Source of the DNA: CAYLHF01 sp964383365
GTDB lineage: Bacteria; Bacteroidota; Rhodothermia; Rhodothermales; UBA10348
Direction of reading: 5' to 3'
Length of the DNA stretch: 64,000 nt
Assembly (NCBI GenBank): GCA_964383365.1
Contig: CAYLHF010000018.1
Location: 1-64,000, forward strand
Below the pieces are notes generated by a model. That model did no database searches. It saw only the letters and a list, made by a program, of their open reading frames with translations, and was not told the origin of the DNA. How positions within the stretch are numbered: the stretch's first letter is position 1; each line of letters opens with the position of its first letter. Shown piece by piece: positions 1-9,055 of the stretch. The translations under genes and the position numbers were made by a program.

Positions 1-44
1 TTGCCCCGGATTCTGCCGTTGCCCCGGTCTGGTCGTCTGTACAC

Positions 45-797
45 TCAGAATGTAAGTGCCAACGCCGCAGACGGAATATTCGACTCTATTTCCGGTGGTC
101 CAAGCGCTACACGAAGCCTGCTCATTCTGCCGGCGTTTCTGGATGACAACAGGCCCGAGACGAGTCGGTTTACCACCAAAGCCGCGATCAGGACGGAAGA
201 TCGTCGACCGACGGACTCGGCGTCGGATCGAAGCGAGCGGAATCGTTCGAAGTCATCTTCCGATTTCCAATTCCACTGAAACGACGGATCACTCACATAG
301 CCGATCTGATCCCATGCTCTGTTTCGGAGAACCGTTTCGAGAAACTCGTCAGAAGAACGAAAAGAAGCCAGGTTCAGGAAAAAAGTCCGATTTTTACCGG
401 AGACATCTGCTCCGGCACCCGAAACGGCGAGATTCGTGTAACTATCAATGAGGTGATTCTGATGCCACTCACCTCCGAATAAGGCGACCCACAGGCTGGC
501 ATCTGCCAGAGAGAATGCTGCCCCCCATCCATTCCAGTGCCCCTGACGTACGTATCTGTGTCCGAGACCCGGTAGAATCATACTCAACAGGAAGGCCTTC
601 TTCCCCGAAATTTCTCGCCGGATCGGACCAGGTTGTTCAGATAAATGTTCAGTGCGCTCGACTGAAGGCTGGTGAGGATCGGAATGCGTGACCCGCGCTT
701 GAATTCGATACTGGGCGCAGACTGTTCCGACGCCCAGCGTCATCGAAAGGATACCCGTCAGAAAACCGATAGAGATGAGAGAAGGAATCCGATACAT
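45..797 (-). CDS. DUF5683/TM2-like secreted or membrane protein
   Basis: A 250-residue protein of unknown role. The N-terminus looks like a signal peptide or first membrane anchor (residues about 5-28, ending near VCAQ). A short hydrophobic block around residues 68-105 contains KAFLLSMILPGLGHRY, which resembles the 'SxxLPGLGQxY' core of the DUF5683/TM2-like proteins common in Bacteroidota and Rhodothermota. The C-terminal half is polar and ends in a weakly hydrophobic stretch. The ATG at 797 is used because it sits directly before the signal-like segment. It is the last gene of the minus-strand block, and 106 bp separate it from the upstream lipoprotein gene. A related core appears in the truncated gene at the right edge of the window. 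Family placement is by motif only; no function is claimed. Confidence 0.6.
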   Translation of the reverse strand: MYRIPSLISIGFLTGILSMTLGVGTVCAQYRIQARVTHSDPHQPSVERTEHLSEQPGPIRREISGKKAFLLSMILPGLGHRYVRQGHWNGWGAAFSLADASLWVALFGGEWHQNHLIDSYTNLAVSGAGADVSGKNRTFFLNLASFRSSDEFLETVLRNRAWDQIGYVSDPSFQWNWKSEDDFERFRSLRSDAESVGRRSSVLIAALVVNRLVSGLLSSRNAGRMSRLRVALGPPEIESNIPSAALALTF

Positions 798-903
798 CCA
801 GGCCGAATTCGGTGTATTACTGTTCGTGCCGGGTGCCTACGGATACGTGCGCCCGGAGATCCTTCGATACATAAGATTGTGTCCGCGACCGGGGACCGAA
901 TGA

Positions 904-1698
904 TCACGACGATGATCGATGTGCCCAGCGTTTCAAGCGCGACAGATGTATTTCATCCATCACTTCGTCCAGATCATCCTGATCGACACTTCGACCGTGC
1001 ATTTTCACAGATACGACGAAACGATCCTCGACGAGTACGATCGCCTCGACGATTCGACGGCCATCGTCCCGGCCCGTCCGCATGAATGCCGGGTGTCCTT
1101 CATATCGGGTGGTACGTTCAAATCCATGTCCATCGGATCGATCATATTCGGCATCAATAAAGTCCCGTCCGGAGCTTGCCATACCACTCAACGTCCCCAA
1201 ATCAACGATTTTGACCTCCATCTCCCGGTCCGTACCCTCATAACGCCCTTTGACCAGGGACAACTTGATCCCGAGAGCACCTTTACGCGATCCCTCGGAA
1301 TCATAACGTTCCATGGAGGCCACGTCGTCTGGAAGAAGATCCTTTAGCTTTCTGTAATCGACCGGATCGGGGCCGGTGTCCTCGCTGATTGCACTTCCTA
1401 ATTCCTTAATAGCATTTCCCAGGCTTTTTAGTGCGTCCTCGACATGTTCATCACTCTCGTCCCAATCGTCACCACGGTCTTCCAGGTTTTCACGAGCGTC
1501 CCTGACGCGCTCGCGAGCTTCTGCAAGATCTTCCCGGGCGTCATCGAGAGCAGATTGCATATCCTCGTGGGCTTCTTCGAGCGCCTCGCTGATATCATCG
1601 GCGATTTCCAGATCATCCCGGTCCTCATGAGACTCAGAGCATCCGCCCAGAAGCAATCCGGAGACAGTGAGCGCGAGAAAGAATGGTTTGATGTGCAT
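904..1698 (-). CDS. Lipoprotein with acidic coiled coil
   Basis: A 264-residue predicted lipoprotein. The signal sequence is followed by a lipobox, LLLGGC, with the lipidated cysteine at residue 20. Residues about 30-105 are almost entirely Asp, Glu, Ala and Arg in a heptad-like pattern, giving a strongly charged coiled coil that probably lies in the periplasm. The C-terminal about 140 residues look like a compact alpha/beta domain that I do not recognise. The charge bias would suit a saline habitat. It lies 66 bp downstream of icmF on the same strand and may be cotranscribed. It is not a recognisable Lpp or OmpA-type anchor. Its localisation is well supported but its function is unknown. Confidence 0.7.
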   Translation of the reverse strand: MHIKPFFLALTVSGLLLGGCSESHEDRDDLEIADDISEALEEAHEDMQSALDDAREDLAEARERVRDARENLEDRGDDWDESDEHVEDALKSLGNAIKELGSAISEDTGPDPVDYRKLKDLLPDDVASMERYDSEGSRKGALGIKLSLVKGRYEGTDREMEVKIVDLGTLSGMASSGRDFIDAEYDRSDGHGFERTTRYEGHPAFMRTGRDDGRRIVEAIVLVEDRFVVSVKMHGRSVDQDDLDEVMDEIHLSRLKRWAHRSSS

Positions 1699-1764
1699 GA
1701 TGTGAACCGGTTGATTTCCTAAGTAGGGAGTCCTACGGGCCGGTTCGTAGAAAGTGACGCCGGG

Positions 1765-4700
1765 TTACATGTTACGGCGATATTGGCCACCGACATCGAA
1801 TAGCGCGGTGGTAATCTCCCCGAGAGAACAGACGCGAACTGCTTCCATGAGCGCTTCAAACGTATTTCCTCCGGACCGAGCCGCTCTTTTCAGCTCTTCC
1901 AGTGCTCCAACCGACTGATCACGGTTCCTCTTCCGGAACGCTCGCATGTGAGCGATCTGTCTTTCTTTTTCGCCGGTCGTGCTACGCATGAGTTGGGGTG
2001 TCTGTTCGTCCTCGGCAGAATCCTGGGCTGGCAGAAACGTATTCACTCCGATAACGGGAATCTCACCGGAATGCTTTTTTCTCTCGTAAAAGAGACTCTC
2101 TTCCTGGATCTTGCTCCGTTGGTACATCGTTTCCATCGCACCGAGGACACCGCCACGATCGTCGAGTCGCTCAAACTCGCGAAGCACGGCTTCTTCAACC
2201 AGATCTGTCAATTCGTCGACGATATATGATCCCTGGAGAGGATTTTCGTTCGTGGCCAGCCCCAACTCCCGGTTTATGATCAGTTGAATCGCGATAGCAC
2301 GCCGGACGCTCTCCTCCGTGGGTGTCGTAATGGCTTCGTCATATGCATTCGTGTGGAGCGAGTTGCAGTTGTCATATACGGCCAGGAGCGCCTGGAGCGT
2401 CGTCCGGATATCATTGAACTGAATCTCCTTGGCATGTAGACTTCTGCCGGATGTCTGGATGTGATACTTCAGTTTCTGGCTTCTCTCATTTGCTCCGTAT
2501 CGATCTCGCATCGCAACCGCCCAGATGCGTCTCGCAACTCTGCCTATGACGGTGTATTCAGGATCCATCCCGTTTGAAAAGAAAAACGATAAATTCGGGG
2601 CGAAGTCATCAATAGTCATCCCTCGCGCCAGATAGTATTCCACGTACGTGAAACCGTTCGACAGGGTAAAGGCCAACTGCGTAATTGGATTGGCTCCGGC
2701 CTCGGCGATGTGGTAGCCGGATATCGAGACGGAATAGAAGTTTCTGACAGCGTTGTCCGTGAAGAACTGCTGGATGTCGCCCATCAGCCGCAGGGCAAAC
2801 TCGGTTGAAAAAATACACGTATTCTGCGCCTGGTCTTCCTTCAGAATGTCTGCCTGGACCGTACCTCGAACTCTCGAAAGGGCATCTGTGCGTATTCGGT
2901 CGTATTCGTTTTGACTCAGAAGCCCCCAGTCGACCAACTGCGCACCGCTCGTCCCGAGAAGTCCAAGACCGGTTCCGTCGTGTGACGGCGGGAGACTTTC
3001 TTCTGCTCCATCTGGTCCATACGGGACGTATTCCGGGGCCTCACCGAGATGGTCGAGAATACGGTTATAGAGAGCATCCCATGTTCCGTTGTTCCTGAAT
3101 TCCGCTTCGATCTGCTGGTCTACAGCCGTATTCAGGAACATGGCGAGTATCATCGGTGCAGGTCCGTTTATCGTCATGGACACGCTGGTGGCCGGATCAC
3201 ACAGGTTGAAGCCGGAATACAGCTTTTTCATATCGTCCAGCGTACAGACGGAAACGCCCGCATTGCCCACCTTTCCATAGATATCGGGTCGCTCATCAGG
3301 GTCGAATCCATACAGGGTGACCGAGTCGAAAGCCGTCGACAGCCTCTTGGCGGGCATTCCATCTGACACCAGATGGAACCGGCGATTGGTCCGTTCCGGA
3401 GAGCCTTCACCGGCGAACATTCTGGTTGGGTCCTCTCCGCGACGCTTGAACGGAAACACGCCTGCGGTAAACGGGAAATATCCCGGAAGATTTTCGAGCA
3501 GGGCGAACCGGAGGCGCTCTCCCGGATCCTCTGAGCGCGGTAGTGCCACCTTCGGCACAGGAGTGCCGGAGAGCGTCTCTACGGTGAGAGGTACCGTGAT
3601 ATCGGTACCACGGATCTGATACGATAGTCTATCAGAACGGTATCGGGAGACCAGGTCATCCCACCCTTCGAGGATCCTTCTTGAGTCGTTGTCCAGGAGT
3701 TCCCACCAGTGAGATTCCATCTCATGGAGCACCTTCCCTACTTTTGTTGATTCATCCGGATGCCAACTGGCGAGTTGCCGGGATGCGCCCTGCGCCTGCC
3801 CCCACTTTCTAGCATGAACAACCTGAGATTCGGCGTGGCGACGATACGCTCTGGAGACATCGGCGATATCGCCCATGTAACGCTGCCGTTGGGGGGGGAT
3901 GAGTGCCTGTTCACCGACGACCGTATCCGATTCGTCACGTCCGGAACCGTCCGGAACCGGGAATTCAAAATGGTTCGTGAGTCTACTCAACAGACTCTCG
4001 TAAAGAACGGTTACTCCATGATCATTAAAGTGGGATGCCATGGTCGGAAAAACGGGCATCTCCTCCACATCGGTCTCAAAACGCTCGAAGTTGCGTTGTA
4101 GTTGTTTCCGGACATCCCGAAGCGCGTCGTCGGATCCTCTTTTTTCGAACTTGTTCAAGGCTACGAAGTCTGCGACGTCGAGCATCCCGATCTTTTCCAA
4201 TTGGGAGGGAGCACCAAATTCCTGGGTCATCACATAGACCGATAGATCGGTCAGCTCGGCAACTTCGGTATCGCTCTGCCCGATTCCGGCCGTTTCGAGA
4301 AGTACGAGGTCATAGCCGGCTGCCCGGCACACGTCAATGCTGTCAGATAGGGCGCTGGAAATTGCCCGGTGCGCCTGCCGTGTAGCAAACGATCGCATGA
4401 AGACCCGGTGATCGCCGCCAACGTAAATAGCATTCATTCGAATCCTATCACCCAGAAGTGCACCGCCGGTCCGTTTTCTGGTCGGATCGACAGACAGGAC
4501 CGCGATCTTAATGTCTTTGTAGTCAGCCAGAAAACGACGGATAAGTTCGTCAGTGAGCGTGCTCTTGCCCGCACCTCCGGTGCCTGTGATGCCAATCGAA
4601 GGAGCTTTCCGTTTATCTTCTGAGGCGGGTGATCCATCGCCGGAAGAAGCAGCCATGTCGGGGGCGAGATCACCATTCAGGCCCGATTCTACCCTGGTGA

Positions 4701-5205
4701 GACTCCGGGCCGTACGCATGGACGTCTCGAAGGACACGTCCGGTTGCTCGGCAGGGGAGAGGTCGGCCGTAGAGAAGTCACACTCCCGAAGCATAAGGTC
4801 GATCATGCCCCGAAGTCCCATCGACATTCCATCTTCCGGAGAGAAGATCCGTGTGATCCCGTAGGCCTGCAGCTCCTCAATTTCTTCCGGTACGATCACC
4901 CCTCCACCGCCACCAAAAACTCGGACGTGACCGGCGCCGCGCTCGGCCAGTAGATCTACCATGTATTTGAAGAATTCCATGTGTCCGCCCTGATACGACG
5001 AGACGGCGATTCCTTGAACATCTTCCTCGATAGCCGTTTCGACGATTTCCAGGACGGACCTGTTGTGACCGAGATGGATGACCTCTGCACCCCCGGCCTG
5101 CAATATTCTCCGCATGATGTTAATCGCAGCGTCATGGCCATCAAAAAGGCTGGCTGCGGTTACAAACCGGATCTGATGGGTTGGCTGATATGAAGTGGCT
5201 TCCAT
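1765..5205 (-). CDS. icmF: Fused B12-dependent isobutyryl-CoA mutase IcmF
   Basis: IcmF interconverts isobutyryl-CoA and n-butyryl-CoA with adenosylcobalamin, and the protein carries its own G-protein chaperone. From the ATG at 5205 it has 1146 residues. The N-terminal B12 domain has DGH with the cobalt-ligand His at about residue 24. The MeaB-like GTPase has the P-loop GTGGAGKST at about 207-215. The TIM-barrel mutase domain covers about residues 540-1120. The segment FPFKR (about 584-588) matches isobutyryl-type mutases, where methylmalonyl-CoA mutase has a Tyr-containing loop; this is from memory of the family. A longer frame opens with GTG at 5238, but the ATG leaves the usual short leader before RFVTAASLFDGH. 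The gene is 56 bp downstream of the secreted-protein gene. The fold is certain; the preferred substrate is inferred. Confidence 0.93.
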   Translation of the reverse strand: MEATSYQPTHQIRFVTAASLFDGHDAAINIMRRILQAGGAEVIHLGHNRSVLEIVETAIEEDVQGIAVSSYQGGHMEFFKYMVDLLAERGAGHVRVFGGGGGVIVPEEIEELQAYGITRIFSPEDGMSMGLRGMIDLMLRECDFSTADLSPAEQPDVSFETSMRTARSLTRVESGLNGDLAPDMAASSGDGSPASEDKRKAPSIGITGTGGAGKSTLTDELIRRFLADYKDIKIAVLSVDPTRKRTGGALLGDRIRMNAIYVGGDHRVFMRSFATRQAHRAISSALSDSIDVCRAAGYDLVLLETAGIGQSDTEVAELTDLSVYVMTQEFGAPSQLEKIGMLDVADFVALNKFEKRGSDDALRDVRKQLQRNFERFETDVEEMPVFPTMASHFNDHGVTVLYESLLSRLTNHFEFPVPDGSGRDESDTVVGEQALIPPQRQRYMGDIADVSRAYRRHAESQVVHARKWGQAQGASRQLASWHPDESTKVGKVLHEMESHWWELLDNDSRRILEGWDDLVSRYRSDRLSYQIRGTDITVPLTVETLSGTPVPKVALPRSEDPGERLRFALLENLPGYFPFTAGVFPFKRRGEDPTRMFAGEGSPERTNRRFHLVSDGMPAKRLSTAFDSVTLYGFDPDERPDIYGKVGNAGVSVCTLDDMKKLYSGFNLCDPATSVSMTINGPAPMILAMFLNTAVDQQIEAEFRNNGTWDALYNRILDHLGEAPEYVPYGPDGAEESLPPSHDGTGLGLLGTSGAQLVDWGLLSQNEYDRIRTDALSRVRGTVQADILKEDQAQNTCIFSTEFALRLMGDIQQFFTDNAVRNFYSVSISGYHIAEAGANPITQLAFTLSNGFTYVEYYLARGMTIDDFAPNLSFFFSNGMDPEYTVIGRVARRIWAVAMRDRYGANERSQKLKYHIQTSGRSLHAKEIQFNDIRTTLQALLAVYDNCNSLHTNAYDEAITTPTEESVRRAIAIQLIINRELGLATNENPLQGSYIVDELTDLVEEAVLREFERLDDRGGVLGAMETMYQRSKIQEESLFYERKKHSGEIPVIGVNTFLPAQDSAEDEQTPQLMRSTTGEKERQIAHMRAFRKRNRDQSVGALEELKRAARSGGNTFEALMEAVRVCSLGEITTALFDVGGQYRRNM

Positions 5206-5261
5206 GCGTGATTCGTGAACGATGAAGGACGTTCTCACGGAATGAATAAGACCTGACTGCC

Positions 5262-5873
5262 TCAGGGTTCCCTGTCCGGTTTGAAATATGCGACAGAATC
5301 CACCAGATCCGACTCGGCGAGCCGCGCGGCGGCTTCGACTTCTTCGCCAACGCGGGTCTTCAAAATGAGGTCATTTGAGTGTTTCGACAAGTAAAGAACG
5401 TCGAGACCCAGCGATTCAGCGAGGACCCGAGCCCGCTCTTCTGTCAGTTCCGGTGACAAAGAAAAAATGATATTGAACGGGTAGAAATCGTCCGCATTCA
5501 GGAGCCTGCGCACATTGATGGATGAATCAGCTTCAGCTGCCTGCACGAGGCCGGTCATCATATCTTCCTGTTGAATATCGAGGATTTCTGACCGGCCCTC
5601 GATGGCCTGAAGCTCTGAAACCGTGTATCCTTTCCTGGAGCCGGTCCAGACCGTGACAGCGTCGTAGGCGGTTCCAAAGACAATAAAGCCCGCCTCTTCT
5701 GAGAACCGGGTCGCTGAACGCAGGCTTACTTCCGGACCGAAAGTGACACGCAACAGTCCCGGTCGGAGTTCGAATCCGTCTGATATGTCCTGCCCTGTCT
5801 GGGCGAATCCGATGTGAACGAGAAATATCGAAATCAGCATCAGTCCGGAGACAGAAAGACGAAGCGGTTTCAT
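5262..5873 (-). CDS. Secreted protein with two protease-prodomain-like halves
   Basis: A 203-residue exported protein. A signal peptide spans residues 1 to about 25 (ending in GFAQ). The mature part shows two similar segments, about residues 38-100 and 130-200. Each has a beta strand (LLRVTFGPEV; FNIIFSLSPEL), then a helix containing A-x-x-x-A, a strand, and a final helix with a 'V/I-D/L-x-x-x-x-D' ending. This pattern recalls the small prodomain/inhibitor fold of subtilases, but no protease domain follows. An in-frame TTG at 5894 is ignored in favour of the ATG at 5873, which precedes MKPLRLSVSG. It starts 8 bp after the phosphopantetheinyl transferase stop. The fold assignment is inference; a plain hypothetical secreted protein is equally possible. 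Confidence 0.6.
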   Translation of the reverse strand: MKPLRLSVSGLMLISIFLVHIGFAQTGQDISDGFELRPGLLRVTFGPEVSLRSATRFSEEAGFIVFGTAYDAVTVWTGSRKGYTVSELQAIEGRSEILDIQQEDMMTGLVQAAEADSSINVRRLLNADDFYPFNIIFSLSPELTEERARVLAESLGLDVLYLSKHSNDLILKTRVGEEVEAAARLAESDLVDSVAYFKPDREP

Positions 5874-5880
5874 ACAGGTG

Positions 5881-6501
5881 CTATTGGTATGCAATTACGA
5901 GTACATACGGTGGAGTAATAGAAAACGTCGCTAACCAAATCTGTTCTTCACTGTCTTTGATGGTCGCGCGATTTTCCTCGAGATCCACACAGACAGTGAG
6001 CTTTCTGGGTGAAATCCGCAGACCGGTACCCTTTGCCTTGAGGACGGCCTCTTTCAGCGTCCACGTAAGAAAAAGTTGCTCCGAAACAGACAGCGGTAAG
6101 CGTTTAACGGCTCCCGACTCCTGTTCATTCATGATGTAATTGAGCAGTGTCTCTGGTTTTTCGGAAATGTACTCCAGGTCGACACCGATCGTTCGCTTTG
6201 AAGCGATGGCGACTGCCCGATTCTGGCTGTGCGCAATGGAGATCTTAAAACCAGAGTCGGGAGCTACTACCTGCCCGCTCGACTGTACGTTGAGTGTAAC
6301 ATCTTCAGGACGGCGATCCAACAACCGTCCGAGTAGTTGACGGACGGCCAATCGGCCGAGGACGAACTGATTCCGTCGGGACTCACTACGCATCCCTGCC
6401 CGTCTATCGATCTCTTCCCGAGACAATAAATCGGCCCAGTTCCGAGCGATGGAAGCATCCGAGTCGAGCTGATGGACAAAGATGTCCGGTGGTATCACCA
6501 T
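5881..6501 (-). CDS. 4'-phosphopantetheinyl transferase (Sfp-type)
   Basis: Transfers the phosphopantetheine arm of CoA to a serine of carrier proteins in fatty-acid, polyketide or peptide synthesis. The 206-residue length fits the Sfp class, a pseudodimer of two similar halves, not the short AcpS class. The diagnostic residues are IGVDLEY (about residues 103-109, with the Mg-binding Asp) and the downstream WTLKEAVLKAKG, the W-x-x-KEAxxK signature holding the catalytic Glu and Lys. The ATG at 6501 lies 38 bp after the sod stop. No carrier protein or synthase gene is nearby, so its target cannot be read from context. Confidence 0.88.
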   Translation of the reverse strand: MVIPPDIFVHQLDSDASIARNWADLLSREEIDRRAGMRSESRRNQFVLGRLAVRQLLGRLLDRRPEDVTLNVQSSGQVVAPDSGFKISIAHSQNRAVAIASKRTIGVDLEYISEKPETLLNYIMNEQESGAVKRLPLSVSEQLFLTWTLKEAVLKAKGTGLRISPRKLTVCVDLEENRATIKDSEEQIWLATFSITPPYVLVIAYQ

Positions 6502-6539
6502 GGAGACGATAAATACCCCGAAAAAAGTTGTGAGGACTG

Positions 6540-7148
6540 TTAAACGGAGTCGAAATTCCGCTCAACCTGGTCCCAGTTGACGACATTCCAGAACGCTCCG
6601 ACGTAATCGGGTCGCCGGTTCTGATAATTCAGATAGTAGGCGTGTTCCCACACATCAAGTCCCAAAACAGGCGTATCTCCCTTCATATATGGACTATCCT
6701 GATTCGCTGTAGAATAGACTTTCAGGCCTCCATCTGCTGATTTGACCAACCACGCCCAACCGCTGCCGAATCGGGTTCCTGCCGCTGCTGCAAATGCAGC
6801 CTTGAATGCTTCAAATGAGCCAAACGTTGCGTCTATTGCGTCGGCCAGCGTGCCGCCCGGCAATCCACCCCCGTTCGGAGACATAACGGACCAGAACAAA
6901 CTGTGATTGGCGTGTCCGCCTCCATTATTGCGAACGGCTGTCTGAATTTCGTCGGGTACGTCGTTCATTGAGCCCAGAAGATCCCTGACGGAGAGGGCAG
7001 CCAGCGAGGGATGCGCATCGAGAGCGGCATTCAATTTGTTGACATAACCCTGATGATGCTTTCCGTGATGGATCTCCATGGTTCTCGTATCGATGTGCGG
7101 TTCGAGCGCGTCGTGAGCATACGGGAGATCAGGTAAGGAATGTGCCAT
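6540..7148 (-). CDS. sodA: Superoxide dismutase, Mn/Fe family (Mn-like)
   Basis: Converts superoxide to hydrogen peroxide and oxygen in the cytoplasm. The 202-residue protein has all four metal ligands: His27 (in HHGKHHQGYV), His82 (in GGGHANHSLFW), and the Asp and His of DVWEHAYYLNY. The GGGHANH context and the Gln in ANQDSP just before the last ligands resemble manganese-type enzymes, whereas iron types usually carry AAQxWNH. Metal preference is therefore inferred. There is no signal peptide. It follows nuoN by 79 bp on the same strand, so it may be expressed with the respiratory genes, a sensible pairing because complex I leaks superoxide. Confidence 0.96.
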   Translation of the reverse strand: MAHSLPDLPYAHDALEPHIDTRTMEIHHGKHHQGYVNKLNAALDAHPSLAALSVRDLLGSMNDVPDEIQTAVRNNGGGHANHSLFWSVMSPNGGGLPGGTLADAIDATFGSFEAFKAAFAAAAGTRFGSGWAWLVKSADGGLKVYSTANQDSPYMKGDTPVLGLDVWEHAYYLNYQNRRPDYVGAFWNVVNWDQVERNFDSV

Positions 7149-7227
7149 GAGGTAGGATTATATGATTCGGGTGTGAAAGGGCTACGTGAAAAGAGGCGAA
7201 CAAGAACTCAGCTGTCCGTCCCTGTAA

Positions 7228-8706
7228 CTACGGTAGCAGCGCCAGGGATCCGTCAACAAAGAACGAGTTCGTAATGTCGAGCAATCCAGGAGCTACACCG
7301 AGGACGATTAGTGCGATTACGCAGAAGACGAGGACCGCAGCAGAGAGACGTGGAACAGGAAACGAGCGGGAGGCCGATTCGTTTTCTTTCGGCTCCTTCA
7401 TGAAAAAGACGACCAGTACTCTGAGATAGTAATAAGCGGAGACTGCACTCGTCAGCACGCCGGCGATTGCCAGCCATGTCAGACCGGCGTCGATGGCCGG
7501 TGCGAATACGGCAACTTTTCCGAAGAAGCCGCCCAAAGGAGGAAAACCGGCAAGACTGAACATGAAAAATACCATGCACCAGGCCAGAAGCGGCTTTTTA
7601 TAACCAACGCCAGCGAGAGAATCCAGTGTCTGTTCGCTGCCTTCTTTTTCGTCCCACTCCAGGAGCGCGATTACTCCAAATGCCCCGATATTCATTATCG
7701 AGTAAACCACGAGATAGAACAGTGCGCCTGAGTAGCCTTCCGGTGTGCCGGCCGCAAGTCCTACCAAAATATATCCGGCGTGGGCTACGGACGAATACGC
7801 GAGCATACGCTTCACATTTCGTTGGGATATAGCCACCACGTTGCCCAGAATCATGGTAATCAACGCAATGATGGCCAAAACCCCGGTCCAGTGTTCGGTC
7901 GGTACGGCATGGTAGAGAACAAGGATCAGGGCCGCAAATGCCGCACTTTTCGATGCCGTCGACATGAACCCAGTGAGCGGGGTTGGCGCTCCTTGATAGA
8001 CATCTGGTGTCCACATATGAAAAGGAGCGGCACTGACTTTGAAAAGAAATCCGGTTAAAAGGAGGGATACTCCTGCCCAGAACATTACCTGGTCGTTACC
8101 GGCGACTGCGATCGATCCCATCCGATCCAGATACATGGTTCCTGTAGAACCGTACAGGAGGGCGATACCGTACAGGAAAAAACCCGTAGAAAATGCCCCC
8201 AGCAGAAAATACTTGAGCGCACTCTCCTTGGAACCCTGATTGCCGCGGACCACCGCCGTAAGTATGTACAGGCAGATCGACATGGTCTCGAGTCCGACAA
8301 ATGTCATCAGTAGATGATTGGCTGATCCGAGGACCATCATGCCCACTGTCGCAAACAGGAGCAACGCATACACTTCGCCCTGTCCAGCACCGATCTGATT
8401 GAGATAAGATTGCACAAGAATGACCGAAAGAAGGCCGCTTCCGAGAATGATCAGATTGACGAAACTGGCCATTCCACCAAATCGGAGGAGTGCATGGTAG
8501 GCCGTCCCGGATTCACCGGAAAGATTCGTCCAGGCCAGAATAAACGCGATGACGAGGGTAGCTGCAGTGACGGACGGAATTGAGTTATGATTGGGTTTGA
8601 ATGCGTCGAAAACGACAAGGATCAGCCCCGAGAGCATGACAAGAAGCATGGGGAGCGTATGCTGCATGTCTAAACCCAGCTCTGAGAATGCCTGAGATAA
8701 TTCCAT
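7228..8706 (-). CDS. nuoN: NADH-quinone oxidoreductase subunit N
   Basis: One of the three antiporter-like, proton-translocating membrane subunits of complex I. The 492-residue protein is a run of about 14 membrane helices. The central conserved segment around LLTGFLFKVSAAPFHMW(TPD)VYQGAPTP carries the Lys typical of NuoN, and an acidic residue in FVGLETMSICLYIL fits the conserved helix-5 Glu. It is the last nuo gene of this cluster, separated from nuoM by nhaD and the pterin dehydratase. Length and topology are normal for the family. Confidence 0.96.
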   Translation of the reverse strand: MELSQAFSELGLDMQHTLPMLLVMLSGLILVVFDAFKPNHNSIPSVTAATLVIAFILAWTNLSGESGTAYHALLRFGGMASFVNLIILGSGLLSVILVQSYLNQIGAGQGEVYALLLFATVGMMVLGSANHLLMTFVGLETMSICLYILTAVVRGNQGSKESALKYFLLGAFSTGFFLYGIALLYGSTGTMYLDRMGSIAVAGNDQVMFWAGVSLLLTGFLFKVSAAPFHMWTPDVYQGAPTPLTGFMSTASKSAAFAALILVLYHAVPTEHWTGVLAIIALITMILGNVVAISQRNVKRMLAYSSVAHAGYILVGLAAGTPEGYSGALFYLVVYSIMNIGAFGVIALLEWDEKEGSEQTLDSLAGVGYKKPLLAWCMVFFMFSLAGFPPLGGFFGKVAVFAPAIDAGLTWLAIAGVLTSAVSAYYYLRVLVVFFMKEPKENESASRSFPVPRLSAAVLVFCVIALIVLGVAPGLLDITNSFFVDGSLALLP

Positions 8707-8739
8707 GTTAATCAGTAATTGTCTTGGACGAAAATCGTC

Positions 8740-9036
8740 CTATAGCCAGCAAAAATGTTCTATTGTTCGAGCAAGATCGATATCTCGTTCCGTGACGACG
8801 TTGCCCGCATCGTGCGTTGCAAGCCTCAACGTAACCCGGTTGTAGACGTTGACTATTTCAGGATGGTGATCCCTTTCTTCTGCCTCGAAGGAAACCCGAA
8901 CAATAAAGCTGACGGCTTCCCGGAACGACGAGAATGTAAATTCTTTTTCGAGTTGATCAGCGCAATGTCTCCAACCCGGAAGATCCGAGAGGACCCTGGC
9001 AATTTGGTCTGGTTGAAGGATTTCGATCGAGTTCAT
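8740..9036 (-). CDS. 4a-hydroxytetrahydrobiopterin dehydratase (PCD/DCoH)
   Basis: Dehydrates 4a-hydroxytetrahydropterin and so recycles the pterin cofactor of aromatic amino-acid hydroxylases. The 98-residue protein has the family signature E-x-x-D-H-H-P-E, then a Tyr, a later Thr-His-Asp and a final Asp (EERDHHPEIVNVYNRV... THD... RDIDLA). The ATG at 9036 is chosen over an in-frame GTG at 9072 that would overlap nhaD. It sits between nhaD and nuoN in the same transcription unit. This placement has been described for Rhodothermus marinus complex I genes. Its link to complex I is unexplained, and no pterin-dependent hydroxylase is nearby. Confidence 0.93.
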   Translation of the reverse strand: MNSIEILQPDQIARVLSDLPGWRHCADQLEKEFTFSSFREAVSFIVRVSFEAEERDHHPEIVNVYNRVTLRLATHDAGNVVTERDIDLARTIEHFCWL

Positions 9037-9055
9037 AACTGACTGAAAGGACAGT

